NCBI RefSeq assembly: GCF_905404315.1
Contig: NC_066269.1
Coordinates: 4,526,001-4,590,000, forward strand
DNA length: 64,000 nucleotides
Source of the DNA: Leptidea sinapis
Taxonomy: Eukaryota > Arthropoda > Insecta > Lepidoptera > Pieridae
Direction: 5' to 3'
The position numbers were made by a program, and so were the translations under genes. Each line of letters opens with the position of its first letter. The first letter of the stretch is position 1. The notes under the pieces are model-generated. The model was not told the origin of the DNA. It was given only the letters and a program-made list of their open reading frames with translations, and did not search any database. Shown here in pieces: positions 43,490 through 55,100 of the stretch.

Positions 43490-46400
43490 ATCTTTATTTC
43501 GAGTATCATGACTCATATTAATTGTTAGTAATACAGCAAACTTATTTTCTATCTTAGTACTTATCCTAAACCTATTACTTATTAAGTTACAGATGTGTGT
43601 CACAGCTGCACCATTCCGTTAGAAATACTGCAGCAATGACCCACATATCTGCAATCCAACCTGCTCGCAATCATCTTTAGAATGCTGTTGGTACTGCCCC
43701 GTACTCTGCTCACCAGGGATCCACATCTTTTGCGTATAGTCGCATAAAAACAGTCGACCCGTGCTTCCGCGAACATCCCTGATGCGCTACAAATCAGGAT
43801 CGGGGCAGCCCCATCAGCACCCTGAAAGCATTGTTATAGTGAACACGTAGCGCGTTGTAGGATTTTTGAGTGTACATGGCCCACAGGTTGCACGTGTAGA
43901 AAGTTGTACAAAAGGCTCTGAACAGCGTAATCTTGACGCTGTTTGAGCAACGCACGAATCTGTGAGCCAGCATATTCGCTCTCACCGACAACGCCCTCCG
44001 TTCTCTCTCGATTTCCGTGTCGTCCCTGAGGTCGGAAGTCAACATATGACCAAGATATTTAAACGTAGATACTCTCTCCAACGCTGTACCATTCAGCATT
44101 ACAGGTGGTACTTTATTTGGTGTTTTACCACCGGCCTCAAAGACCATCACTTTACTTTTTCTAGCGTTATAAGCAAGACCATGTCCTCCCACATAAGCCT
44201 CACATATGGCCATCAGTTGTCTGAGACCACAAATAGACGCACTGAGCAGCACCATGTCTGCGTAGCTTATATTGTTGACACAAGTTCCGTCTATGAAGCA
44301 GCCGACCCTGGTGCCACTGAGCTCGTCAATCAAATCATTTACATATAGGTTGAAGAGCGTTGGTGAGCTCAATCCTCCCTGCCTCACCCCGCACTCCAAC
44401 CCATATGGACGTGACAAGACTCCCGCCCATCTGACATGGCTGACCTGGTTTTCATACCAAAATTTGAAGATATTGATGAACAACTACTTTGATAGCGCAA
44501 ATACGCGGGCTATTACATAATGTATTATGGTCTGACCACTTTCCTCTGGTCGTAGAATGTAATTTAAACGTGTTATTACCAAAGAAAGTTTGTAAAAATA
44601 CCTCTCTAAATGAGGTTTATTGGGGAGAAAGAAGCCAAGTGCAAATAAATACATACCAGAGGGAATGTCATGAAAGGCTAAGACTAATTGACTTCCCACA
44701 TGGGCTTCAGTATTGCTGTGACCATACTTGTAACGACTCTGAGCATAGAAATGCCATAACTAAGTTGTACAGTGACATCGTTAAAGCTTTAGTTGAGGCT
44801 TCTGGGGCGGGTCGAAAGAGTATGTACCGTGTAGCCAAAAAGAGAGTGATAGGCTGGAATAAGCATGTAGCCGAAGCGCACGGGGAGGCCTAGGCAAAAG
44901 TTTCGGTGGTGGCTGTGGTATGGGAAGCCAACCTCAGGATATGTTTACAGGGAAATGTGCGAGGCTAGACACATTTTGAAAAACACTACGCTTCCACAAC
45001 AGCGCAACGCCTCCGTATGGTCTCCCACGTAGAATACCAGTAGACGTGTCTATCGCAGATACTCCTGTGGAGCTGAAGTCCTCGCTTATTGTGTCAAGGA
45101 AACAAAGCTCCTCCTTGAGCAACCAGCATTCTTGTAAAGCGATTAAATGTGAGGATTTACATAGCTCACGAATACATTGTGCAGAACGCTTTACATTCTT
45201 ACAATTAAATGAAACAAATTTACATGTTATGTTTTTATCCATTAACAATAGGCAAGTTTCTCAGCGCCACCTGTGTGATAGGTGTTTCATTTGATTTTAA
45301 TTTGGGTTTAAGCTTAAAGTGCACAAATCGTCGAAAAATAATTCCCTGTGGCCATAGATTCTCATCAAGGTACAAAGGTAGCTTGCTTTGTGAAACAAAA
45401 ATCTTATAAGCGTCGTGTTCACATTGCCGTTTAATTGAAATTTTCTCTAGACTCACAATACTTTCCTGAGTTTTATTCTCAATATATTTAATTATATCTG
45501 ATTCTGCTGTGTGTTTATGTACGTTTGTTATAAATAAGGGTATCTTTCTATCGGCCGCCCTGAATTTTTCGTCTGATTCTACCACAAAATTTCCCATTTT
45601 GCCAATAAGGCGGTTTTTGGATTTTTGTGACTTCTTTTGCACTACTGTCCAGCCTTCATTTGGATTATGTACCTTAGCGACCCCTGCATATGATCGAATT
45701 TGCGCTGTCGCACCCAGCTGACCATTCGGTTCGCTCGACGTGCCTGATGACTCAGTGCCAACTCGTATAATGCCGCGGTCGGCGCGTGTGACGCAATCGT
45801 CGGTCGAATGTTTAGATACAGTGCTTTGAAACTGCACTGAGTTACTATCCTCCGCTTTACTCAAATCAATACTTCTATAATTTGAATTATATTCCCTCGG
45901 AGATGTCTCATAGTTAGATTGTTCCAACGGCGTTGTAACGATAGTGTCGTCTAATTGGGACAAACCTATCGGTCCGCTATCAAAGTATCCTCCTCTTTTC
46001 ATATTTACTTTCATAATCGAAAGTGGCGGCGAATGTAATTTTCCGCTCAAGCATTCCTTTTTGAAATTTTCTAGCTGCTCAACAGTTGCATATGAGGATT
46101 TAATGCTTTTGATTTCCGCCTGTACTAGCATCAAATCCTTGAGCAGTTTGGAGACGTCCAGATGGTCGAAAGTTATAGGTGGTAATTTTTCCAAATCCCT
46201 GGCCACAAACACAGGTAGTACATCAGGACCTTAAATACACTTATGATGTCGTGCAAAAGGCGGTTTTCCGTGCCTTTTCCTTTGCGTAAAGTTTTTGTGC
46301 GTAGATCCACTGGTAATGCTTCCAGAAGTAAGCTATTCGCTATCTCAATTTGTTCACGTGAGAAAGCAGACGCACATATTTGCACCAAACTCACTTCATC

Positions 46401-46560
46401 GGCTATTGAAACTTTATTTTGGATGTAAGCTAAAAGCTCATCCACAACGAGATGACAATTATTACACTTTAACGTTGAGTACGTAGTTCTATTCGAAATC
46501 GCATACGTCTCACGCTCAATGGGAAAACGTCCGACGCGACCAGATTCGCGCGCGCAACTG
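43490..46560 (-). mobile_element. Rearranged LINE with ORF1, endonuclease and RT pieces
   Basis: On the minus strand from 46560: an ORF1 with CNNCHLVVDELLAYI, then after a frameshift the 325-codon frame 46212-45235 with SYAGVAKVHNPNEGW and IPLFITNVHKHTAESDI, then an endonuclease start FVSFNCKNVKRS to 44934. The piece 44489-44940 is inverted. The RT follows at 44483-43794 with LECGVRQGGLSSPTLFNLYV and NNISYADMVLL. A 3' UTR with an AATAAATCTTTATTTC-type end lies near 43490. The family resembles CR1/Zenon-type insect LINEs; the exact clade is uncertain. Confidence 0.7.
44489..44940 (+). pseudogene. Inverted endonuclease C-terminus within the LINE
   Basis: This plus-strand frame carries WSDHFPLVVECNLNVL (the SDH box of the endonuclease), then NEVYWGERSQVQINTYQREC and a lysine-rich linker. 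It is on the opposite strand to the flanking pieces of the same kind of element, which marks an internal inversion with loss of sequence at both borders. Confidence 0.65.
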
Positions 46561-47775
46561 ATATAGCGAATAGCGAAGGCCTTTGATCGTGTATGGCATA
46601 GGGCGCTCCTCTCAAAAGTTCCATCATTTGGGCTTCCCGAGAGCTTTGCAAGTGGACCTCCAGCTTCCTCACAGGCCGCAGCATAAAGGTCGTTATCGAC
46701 GGTTATTGCTCGAACCCGAAGCCCGTGAACACTGTAGTACACAGCCTTGGGGCAAGGCTGTGTGCTATCGCCTATCTCCCACACTGTTTCTTCTGCATAT
46801 CAATGATATGTTGGACACCTCTAATATACATTACTATGCAGACGACAGCACGGGCGATGCCGTATACACGGGCCATGCAGATCTCTCTAGGGAAATCGTG
46901 GACCAGTGCCGGGAGAAACTTGTGCCTTCTATCGAGTCCTCTCTTGAGAAGGTCGCGGAATGGGGAAAATTGGACGTTGTCCAATTTAACCCTCAGAAGA
47001 CTCAAGTTTGCACGTTTACCACTAAAAAAATCCCATTTGTCGTATCCGCTCTTCGACAACTCTTCCCTTACAGCCTCGCTTAGTATCGGAATTTTGGGTC
47101 TCGATATCTCGACCTATTGCCAATCCCGCGGCCATCTAGAGAGCAAAGCCAAATTGGCTTCGAAGAAGCTGGGCGTCATTAATAGAGCACGGCAATACTT
47201 CAAGCCGGCCCATATTCTATCGCTCTCCTAAGCGCAGGTCCAGCCACACATGGAGTATTGCTGTCATCTCTGGTCTGGCGCACCCCAGTATCTGCTCGAT
47301 CCATTTGACCGCGTGCAACGTAGAGCAGCTCGAATTGACGAGAACCCAGTGTTCTGTGGACGGCTGGATCACTTGGCGTTGCGTAGAGACATCGCTTCAT
47401 TGTGTGTCCTCTACAGCAATTATTATGGGGAGTGTTCCGAAGTGCTGTTTCAGCTGATTCCTGCCGCCGAATTCCACCTTCGTCACGCCACAGGTTAGGA
47501 TATCATCCCCACCATCTGGATGTGTGGCGGTCCTCCACAGTGCGGTATTTAAGGAGATTTCTTCCACGTATTACAAAGCTGTGGAATGAACTTACTTGTG
47601 CGGTGTTTCCAGGACGATACGACATACCTTCAAAAAAAGCGCGTACACCTTCCTTAAAGGCCGACAACGCTCCTGTGATTCCTCTGGTGTTGCAAGAGAA
47701 TGTGGGCGGCGGTGATCACGTAACACCAGGTGACCCGTATGCTCGTTTGTCCTCCTTTTCCATAAAAAAAGAAGA
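46560..47775 (+). mobile_element. 5'-truncated jockey/CR1-type LINE, sense
   Basis: Begins within the RT (AFDRVWHRALL), continues GQGCVLSPTLFLLHINDMLD and YYADDSTGDAVYTGHAD, FNPQKTQVCTF, and the C-terminal region to the GGTGATCACGTAACACCAGG 3' UTR block and an A-rich end at about 47764-47775. Frameshifts and stops are present. It abuts the ORF1 start of the LINE at 43490-46560. Confidence 0.75.
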
Positions 47776-47802
47776 TTAAAACACAAAATTGCATCACTAG
47801 CC

Positions 47803-48460
47803 TTTCCGCATCGGCGCGCTCCGGATCTCGCTGTACACTGTAGATCGGCAAGCTTCCGGCATTTTCGCGGCATTTTCCCCGTGTGTATTATTTTACGTGT
47901 AGTTATAAAATGCTTATAACTAGGGTGATTTGAGTGACTGTCACTGAAAGCTATTGAAACAAGCTATAAGACCATGTATAAATTATTCATATTGTCTTTC
48001 TTTTTTATTTCACAAAGACTTTTCATTCGAAAAAAAGTGTAAAAATAGGTATATTTTAAAATAAATATTGTTATTATTGTTAATTACTTGTTTTATTTAT
48101 TTCCTTTTATGTTTTTGTAATGAATAGTATATGTTAATTATAAAATAAAGCTTAAATCTACACAAAGAACGATATTCGTGTAAAGTCTTGATAACGACCG
48201 CTCGCTGCGCCGGCCGGGAACAAGTGGACACATAAGTGCTTTGTCCGTAAAGCTATGACGTCGAATATTGGTGGCCTTGAATCGTAACGGATCGAAATGT
48301 GTTTGGGAATTCACTCGTTCATAACTGCGTAGGCAAATAAACCATCTTGTACACCTAATAAGGGTGAAAACTGGATGAGGTAAAAGAGTGCCCCGCGGCA
48401 CAGCCGCTCTTATTGTTTTTTGAATTACCAGTGCCCGCGGGCACGGCTGATGCGGAAAGG
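47803..48460. mobile_element. Possible terminal-inverted-repeat element
   Basis: The left end CCTTTCCGCATCGGCGCGCT and the right end (reverse complement CCTTTCCGCATCAGCCGTGC) match over the first 12-13 bases and then imperfectly. Both are bordered by CTAG. The interior (about 650 bp) has no transposase. A CTAG duplication plus terminal inverted repeats suggests a non-autonomous DNA transposon. Confidence 0.4.
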
Positions 48461-48682
48461 CTAGAAAGTAGTTTAAATTTTAAAATCCAAAACATTGACC
48501 TTTCACATCAAAATGTATCGGCAGGTGTAAATGAATTTTATATGGATATAGTCGGAGGGCACACGAATCAAGAGCATGTAGCTTTAACCCAACAGCATGT
48601 TTCTTTATTGTGTCTTATACTCACACTTCTTTTATTAACGATATGTTTCCGCTATTATAGTGGCAAGACCTTACTCGAATAA
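48461..48682 (+). CDS. Possible terminal exon with C-terminal membrane anchor
   Basis: The open frame through this stretch reads LESSLNFKIQNIDLSHQN, VNEFYMDIVGGHTNQEHV, then a strongly hydrophobic segment VSLLCLILTLLLLTICF and RYYSGKTLLE before a stop at 48680-48682. That is the form of a tail-anchored or single-pass membrane protein's last exon. No start codon is near; the upstream part of the frame lies in the putative transposon at 47803-48460. The protein is not recognised. It might join to the exon at 41873-42019, but the phases do not fit directly. Confidence 0.35.
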   Translation, partial: LESSLNFKIQNIDLSHQNVSAGVNEFYMDIVGGHTNQEHVALTQQHVSLLCLILTLLLLTICFRYYSGKTLLE

Positions 48683-49165
48683 AAAACAGCTACATATGGA
48701 TTTGTATCCCAAGTTGATTGCCGCATGTCGTCTCTTTCTCTCGCACTACTTACAAAATATTATTATAAAATGCACATTCTCCAGGCTTGGTATTTGCTCC
48801 GAGACAATCGTGGTCGTGCCTCGTGGGAGGAAATAGGAATACAATAACCTAGGGATTCTTTATTCTACAATCTACGAGACTAGAGTACTACTTTACCACC
48901 TAAGCACTAATGCTTGTTAGTTGTCTGCTTGATATCAAGAGAAAATCGTATTTTCAATAAACACTGAAATACTTATGACAGTACTTACTATTAATAAATA
49001 GAGTAGGTATATTCTTTGCTAGCTTTTGCTAGTGACAAGTGACATCCACACTTGAATTTTCTATTTCCTTTCGACATGGCAACAAACAAAGTCGTCCTGT
49101 AGGCTGTGTCTAATCTGCGCGAGTGTGCGCAAAGAAAATTGAGTGAAAATAAAATTAGTAAAGAA
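48683..49165 (+). promoter_or_regulatory. Raf upstream region / 5' UTR
   Basis: About 480 bp between the preceding frame and the Raf start codon. It contains an in-frame stop shortly before the ATG and no recognised repeat. It probably holds the Raf promoter and 5' UTR. No TATA box or initiator could be assigned with confidence. Confidence 0.4.
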
Positions 49166-52100
49166 ATGGCAGTTACTAGTGAAAAAGAAATTTGTTCAAG
49201 AAAAATTAATGGAAGTATACCCGCTTTATCCCTTAACAGTGATAATATGTCGACATCTACGGATAGTGACGACGTAGCCGATCCAACATATGAAATTCGA
49301 AATATTCAGAGCATAATAAACGTCACGCGTGAAAACATTGATGCTCTGAATGCTAAATTTGCTGGTTTGCAGCATCCGCCGTCTTTGTATCTCACGGAAT
49401 ACCACGAACTTACAGCGAAGTTGCATAATTTAGAGTTGAGGGAGCGATCACTGAGAGAGCTTCTGCAGTGTGAGTCGCCGGACCACAGCGAGGAGTATTC
49501 GTGGCATGATGACTCCAAGAAGTATGACACCCTCACCCGGCAGCCCAAAGTGTTTCTCAGAGCGCATCTGCCGAACCAGCAGCGCACTAGTGTACAAGTG
49601 AAAGAAGGTGTTAGTTTACGTGAGGCGCTCTCGAAAGCGTTGAAACTTCGAAATTTAACTTGCGAAATGTGTGAAGTAGTTAGGACAGGAAATAAAGAAG
49701 TGATATCTTGGGATACTGACATCACTATGATTGATGCTGAGGAGGTCAGTCATTCATTTTTAAATTTTTATAGTACTCTATTAAACAGCTGTTGTTAAGC
49801 TACCTATCAAAATTATTGATATTGCTTTGTCATATTTTTTTACTTTGTAGATAATATTTATTACACAAGTTTGATAATTCTTGGGGTCTTTTGTCAGTAT
49901 TCTGTAATGACTGAAATGACGTGTGAAATTACTGGGCAAATGAGACTTAACTTAACTTAACATCTTGTCTCAAGGTGACGGACACATTTGTAGTGCCACT
50001 CGGAATATTTGGGTTTTTCAAGAATCCTGAGTGGCACTGCATTATAATAGGCAAGGCATATCAGTCACCATCAACTGAATGTCCTGCTCGTCTCATCCAT
50101 TATTTTCATAAATAAAACCATAAGAATTAACCAAGAATTTGAAAAGATATGGCTTAAAATTAAATTGCATTACATACAATATTTATTTAAAGAAATGGCT
50201 TGTTGGCAGAGTTAAATTATATTATTAATACATTCATGACATGCAGAAACACATTCAAAATCAAATGAAAATCAGTTTATTCACGTAGGTCACGGAAATG
50301 ACACTTATGAATGCCAAAAAATAATAAAATATTTTTCTTATTGAATCTACCGCTACTTCGTAAAGGGTTGAGGTAATGAGAAGAAGTAGCAAGACACTCA
50401 TTGCCTTTCTTTTATATTAAGATTTACATTTCCATCGATTTACAAATCATTTCAATTACAATATAATATGTTAAATGATGCAACAAACATACTCAAACGT
50501 CAAATAGTCAATGTCTTACACTAGTAAGTCAAAAAAGTAAATTTAAATTAATACAAAAGTTATTGAGTACAGTAGCGGCATCATCCACATTCATTCAGAG
50601 AGAGAGATTCTCACCTGTTAGCATAAACTCAATTGCCAAGTGTGGTCTCTTATAATAATACATGTTATTGTAAACATTACTACATAAATGTATTTCAACA
50701 CATTCATTATGTGCATTTTCTGACATCCTATTGTAGAAGGGCATAGTTCATCCTATAAAAGATGTAATAACTGTCCTACCTCAGTGGATGAAAGTTTGTT
50801 ATGTATATCACTATTATTGGAAAATTCAATAATATATTGCAGTATATTATAATTTCACTTCCCTTCTGTCACTGTCCCTTGAACAAGCATCTGTCTATCA
50901 TAGGTGTAACAGACAGCCCCTTGTGCAGAGGATGCATGGAGGCGGAGGAAGCGCCAGAACATATGCTTATGTAGTGCAGCAGTGTAGCCGAACAATGGGA
51001 ACAAATACTCCAATCACCAGCATCACTTCCAGGTGCCTGCAGTAACTTAAAAAGACTGCTAGACTTCTGGAATTATCTGGGCTGGTTGGAGTAAGAAGAA
51101 ACTTTCTTTTAAAAAACGCACAATGGCCCAATCAAGAGGCTAAGTGTGTAATCAGCCCAGCTAAACTAACTAAACTATTATAATTTCACTACCGATATTA
51201 TAATTAACTGGTAGATTGTCGATCAACTTCATTCCTTACAATGTAATGGCCTGGTTTTATTAACATTATAATCTCATGGGTACACTATAGTGATATTGTA
51301 AGACAATGATATTTGGACAATTTTACTGGTCGTTATCTGTTTCTTGTATTTATAGTTTAGTGTCATTATTTTTTAGTTAAGCATTAGTGTTATAAACTAT
51401 GAATGTTTATCTAAGCGAATTGGCCTTTGTGCACTACTAGTGCTACTAGGTCCCAAAAACAAATTTAGACTGTTGACCACAAAGCACAAGCCTGCGAGTG
51501 TCAGAATCGAATCAATCCTAATTCAATAGTAGGGGTCCCAAAAACCACTTAACACTATTAATCATAGCACACAAGTCAAATGGACACAAAAACAAATTTA
51601 AATAATATAAATTGTTTGTCCAGTACCCATATTAATAATTATATTTTGCTTGGCATTATTTAAAATACTGATGCATACATTGATATATACTCTAAATATA
51701 CATTTCCATACAAAATTTACAGTTAAAACTATTTACATGAATATAATAAACATTTTTTAATACAAATTCTACTTTACCACATCTACTTAAATATAATGTT
51801 CAATTGGTAAAGCTGTCTAAAATATTACATGTGTTATTAAATTCGGGCTCTTTCGTTATGTGAGAAAAAAAAATTCGAAGGAAAATTTCATGATTTATTA
51901 TTTACAATTAAAAAAAATTAAACCCTACTTCAAAAACGCTATTCCATAACAATACATATAATATGTACAATAATTAACTATCTGCAATCAGTAGGTTATA
52001 CTATAAGCAGGTGGTATAAGGGGATGAGATGTTTAAAGGCCCTTTTCCAGCAAGAAGGACTCTTTCTTTTAGATTTCTCTATTTGTCTAGTTCAGAGAAC

Positions 52101-55100
52101 ACATCATGCTCTCTTAAGTCGTTTTGCCCGCTTAGATACAAGGAGCTCTATATTTATCTCGAGTTGCCGCAATTTCTTCATCCCTTGACTAGTGGACCTC
52201 ATCGTTGGTTATGAACCATGGCGCTTTTATGATACTTTTCAGGATTGCGTTTTGGGACCCTTGGAGTATCTCAATATCAATCAATATCCCTGCGGAACAC
52301 CTGCATAATAATTTTATTTTTGGAATTGGTGTCCTCCCGCCAAGGGCCCGCTCTCGCCTACTCACATCGCGCGTGCTACTCAAGTACATCTCACCTATAA
52401 CTATCTATGTAGTAACACACCTACCTTGGCTGACACTGAACGAATGGGACCACGGGAAGAACCAGCTTTCAAATAAAAAAAGAATTATCAAAATTGGTTC
52501 GCCCAGTTGAAAGTTCTGGCATAACAAATATAAAAAAAAATATACTAATGGATTGAGAACCTCCTCCTTTTTTGAAGTCAATTAAAAACCAGTGAAACAA
52601 ACATCTTACCATGCCATGGATTCACCTTGTGGGTTGATTGTGTGCCAGATAGAGCAAGTCCATATAGTGCCCTCAACTTAGGTGTATTTTTATGGAGCCC
52701 CCTAAAAGCCCCATATTAGGAGCCCCATATTATGTACATCAGCACTCACCTTCACCCCTTGTGGTGCTCTACCTGTGTAGCCAAATTTGGTTGGGCTTGT
52801 TAGAGCAGCTTTAGATGTTCATTCTAGGATACAACCTGATGCAGGTGGTCAGGTGCTGGTCACTGGGGCAAGCTTCTTTAGTAGGTTGAGGAGATATTAA
52901 GCTTTTATTGTTTACTTGTTACTTTTACTTGTTTACTTGTTATGTATTTCTGTTCCTTTAAATTTTATCCTTTTGGGCTCTAGCTACTTATGGCTTCATG
53001 AATGATTTCAACTTCTTAATTAAGGTGATTTATATAATCATAAAATAATTTATCAATTTTATCTCTGATTGTGTCCTAGAAGTGTAAAGTAAGTAAGAAG
53101 GTTCGTAAGTCATATCATTTCGGGAATCGGCAAAAGGTTTCTCGCAAAACGTGTGTTTGTTGATTGCCATACGGCATCATAATACGAGCGGAATTTCACA
53201 CAGGGATGTACTGTCCACTGCGGAATTTAAACTGCTGCAAACAAACTTTTTATTGAAACAACTCTTTGACCACTTTCCATGATTGGAAAGAGATACACCT
53301 ACATCTGATCTGAGATTACTCTATGATGAATCGAATGTTCGAATCGTTAGGTCCTGAATGGCAACCCATTCAAGAAATCCATTTCAAATTCAACAATGTT
53401 TGAAATGGATTTCGAGACAAAATGTTTGTCTACGATATTTTCGTCGATGATATCCCGATAGAAGTTGTATCGACGGCGTAATAAGCATACCCTGTGCTGG
53501 CATAAGAAGCAGTTCATACATTCCTTATAGAATGGTGTTCATGACGTTTATGGGTTTTAAGGCTCGGCTTTTGTGCTCTTATCGGCCAAAAGGGGTCACT
53601 ATCCACTGGCATAACTTCTCGGGAAGCACTTAGGAGAGCAGCTTCGCTATAAGCGCTTTGTGCTACACTAACCGCTAGCCATTATCACTCAACCCGTACC
53701 TACCCCATATTTTAGGGTGTGTATAAGATCTCCAACTGAGCGACCTTGACGGACTAATAATTGCTGCTCAGCTGGTGCTGCTCTAGATATTCCAGCACCA
53801 ATTCAGGAGCACATGTCCGCACAATCGGGGGAATGCTAATGAGCCTGCTTGATTTATGACTTTCCAAAAAGAAAAACGCCTTAAGTACAGCACTGTGGCG
53901 GTATTCAACCCCCGACTTGTATGAGTGGCATTACGAAATTAGCGGTGTGGAGACCCAGCAGATTAGGTACAGAAATTCATGGCAAATGAGGTGTTCCGAA
54001 TCTCCACATTTTGCCCTCTTAAGTACGCGTGGCAGCCTGGGCTTCCACCAGTAGGTAAAGGTCCTAGTAATATTTAGTTGTTATAAAGGTATAGATTGAT
54101 TAGACATAGTTTTAATAAAACATAAACCTACAAAAGGTCATTTATAAACACAAAACCTCTTTTCTCTTTGAATGTAATATATAAAATTCTTGTATATCCT
54201 ACTGGAATAAAAACTATTCAGACATTTTGACTTTGAAAAGTAAACAAAGTCAAAGCCCACAGCCGCACATGCACTCACGGGCTGCATGCGAGTGGTCGTG
54301 TTTATAACCTACCAATGGACCCGACAGACGTCGTGTGTAGAGGACACGTGTTAAATTTGAAAATTCGGTCCAGACGTTAAGAGGAGATCACTATCATACG
54401 TAGGAGAATTATATATGGACTGTATTGAGAATTTAAAAAATCATCAAAATCGGTCCAGAGTAACTAATAGCCAGTTAAGGAGGTAGTTCAGTTATTGAAC
54501 TACCTCCTAAATGGCTGTTAGTAAATACCTTACAATTGTTTTGAATCTAAACCATCCTCGAATCCACTTGAACACACACAGAAAAATTCATTCAAATCGG
54601 TCCAGCCGTTAAGGAGCAGTACACTGTTAACACACGTATAAAAGAATTATATATATAACCGATGGTACAGTACTGAACTCCGCATTAACTCGCACGTATC
54701 AGTGCGGGTACGTGACGTGATCGTGTACGCGCGTGTCGGCCAATTGACCGAGACACTAATTTCGAGTGTTTCCATGATGCAGATTCCAATTTTTTTTCCC
54801 GGATGCTTTCCTTATTAACAATGATGTATATGAAAACTCGTTATCATTGTCGCATTCTGAAATTAATCTATCGCGTCCATCTTGCTTCGTTCTCGTCAAC
54901 GAATGCCACTGAGTTATCGACTGATGTACGATTTGTTTAAATAAATGCGCACACACCGTGTCTACCAATGTCAGTGAGTATCGTGAACATGTGTGAGTGT
55001 GGCCATGTGCGGCGTTGCAAATACATGGGGCACACTAAAAGTTTTGCACTTCTAGCTCATCGGAACTTTTTGAATTTCGAATGTTATATTTTTTGAGACG

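Noticed and set aside
49106..49165. Upstream extension of Raf exon 1 from a GTG codon
   Set aside because: Eukaryotic initiation at ATG 49166 fits better; the extension only runs to an in-frame stop.
54478..54508. let-7 microRNA gene
   Set aside because: Only the seed-like GAGGTAG matches. The remaining mature sequence and the loop size do not.
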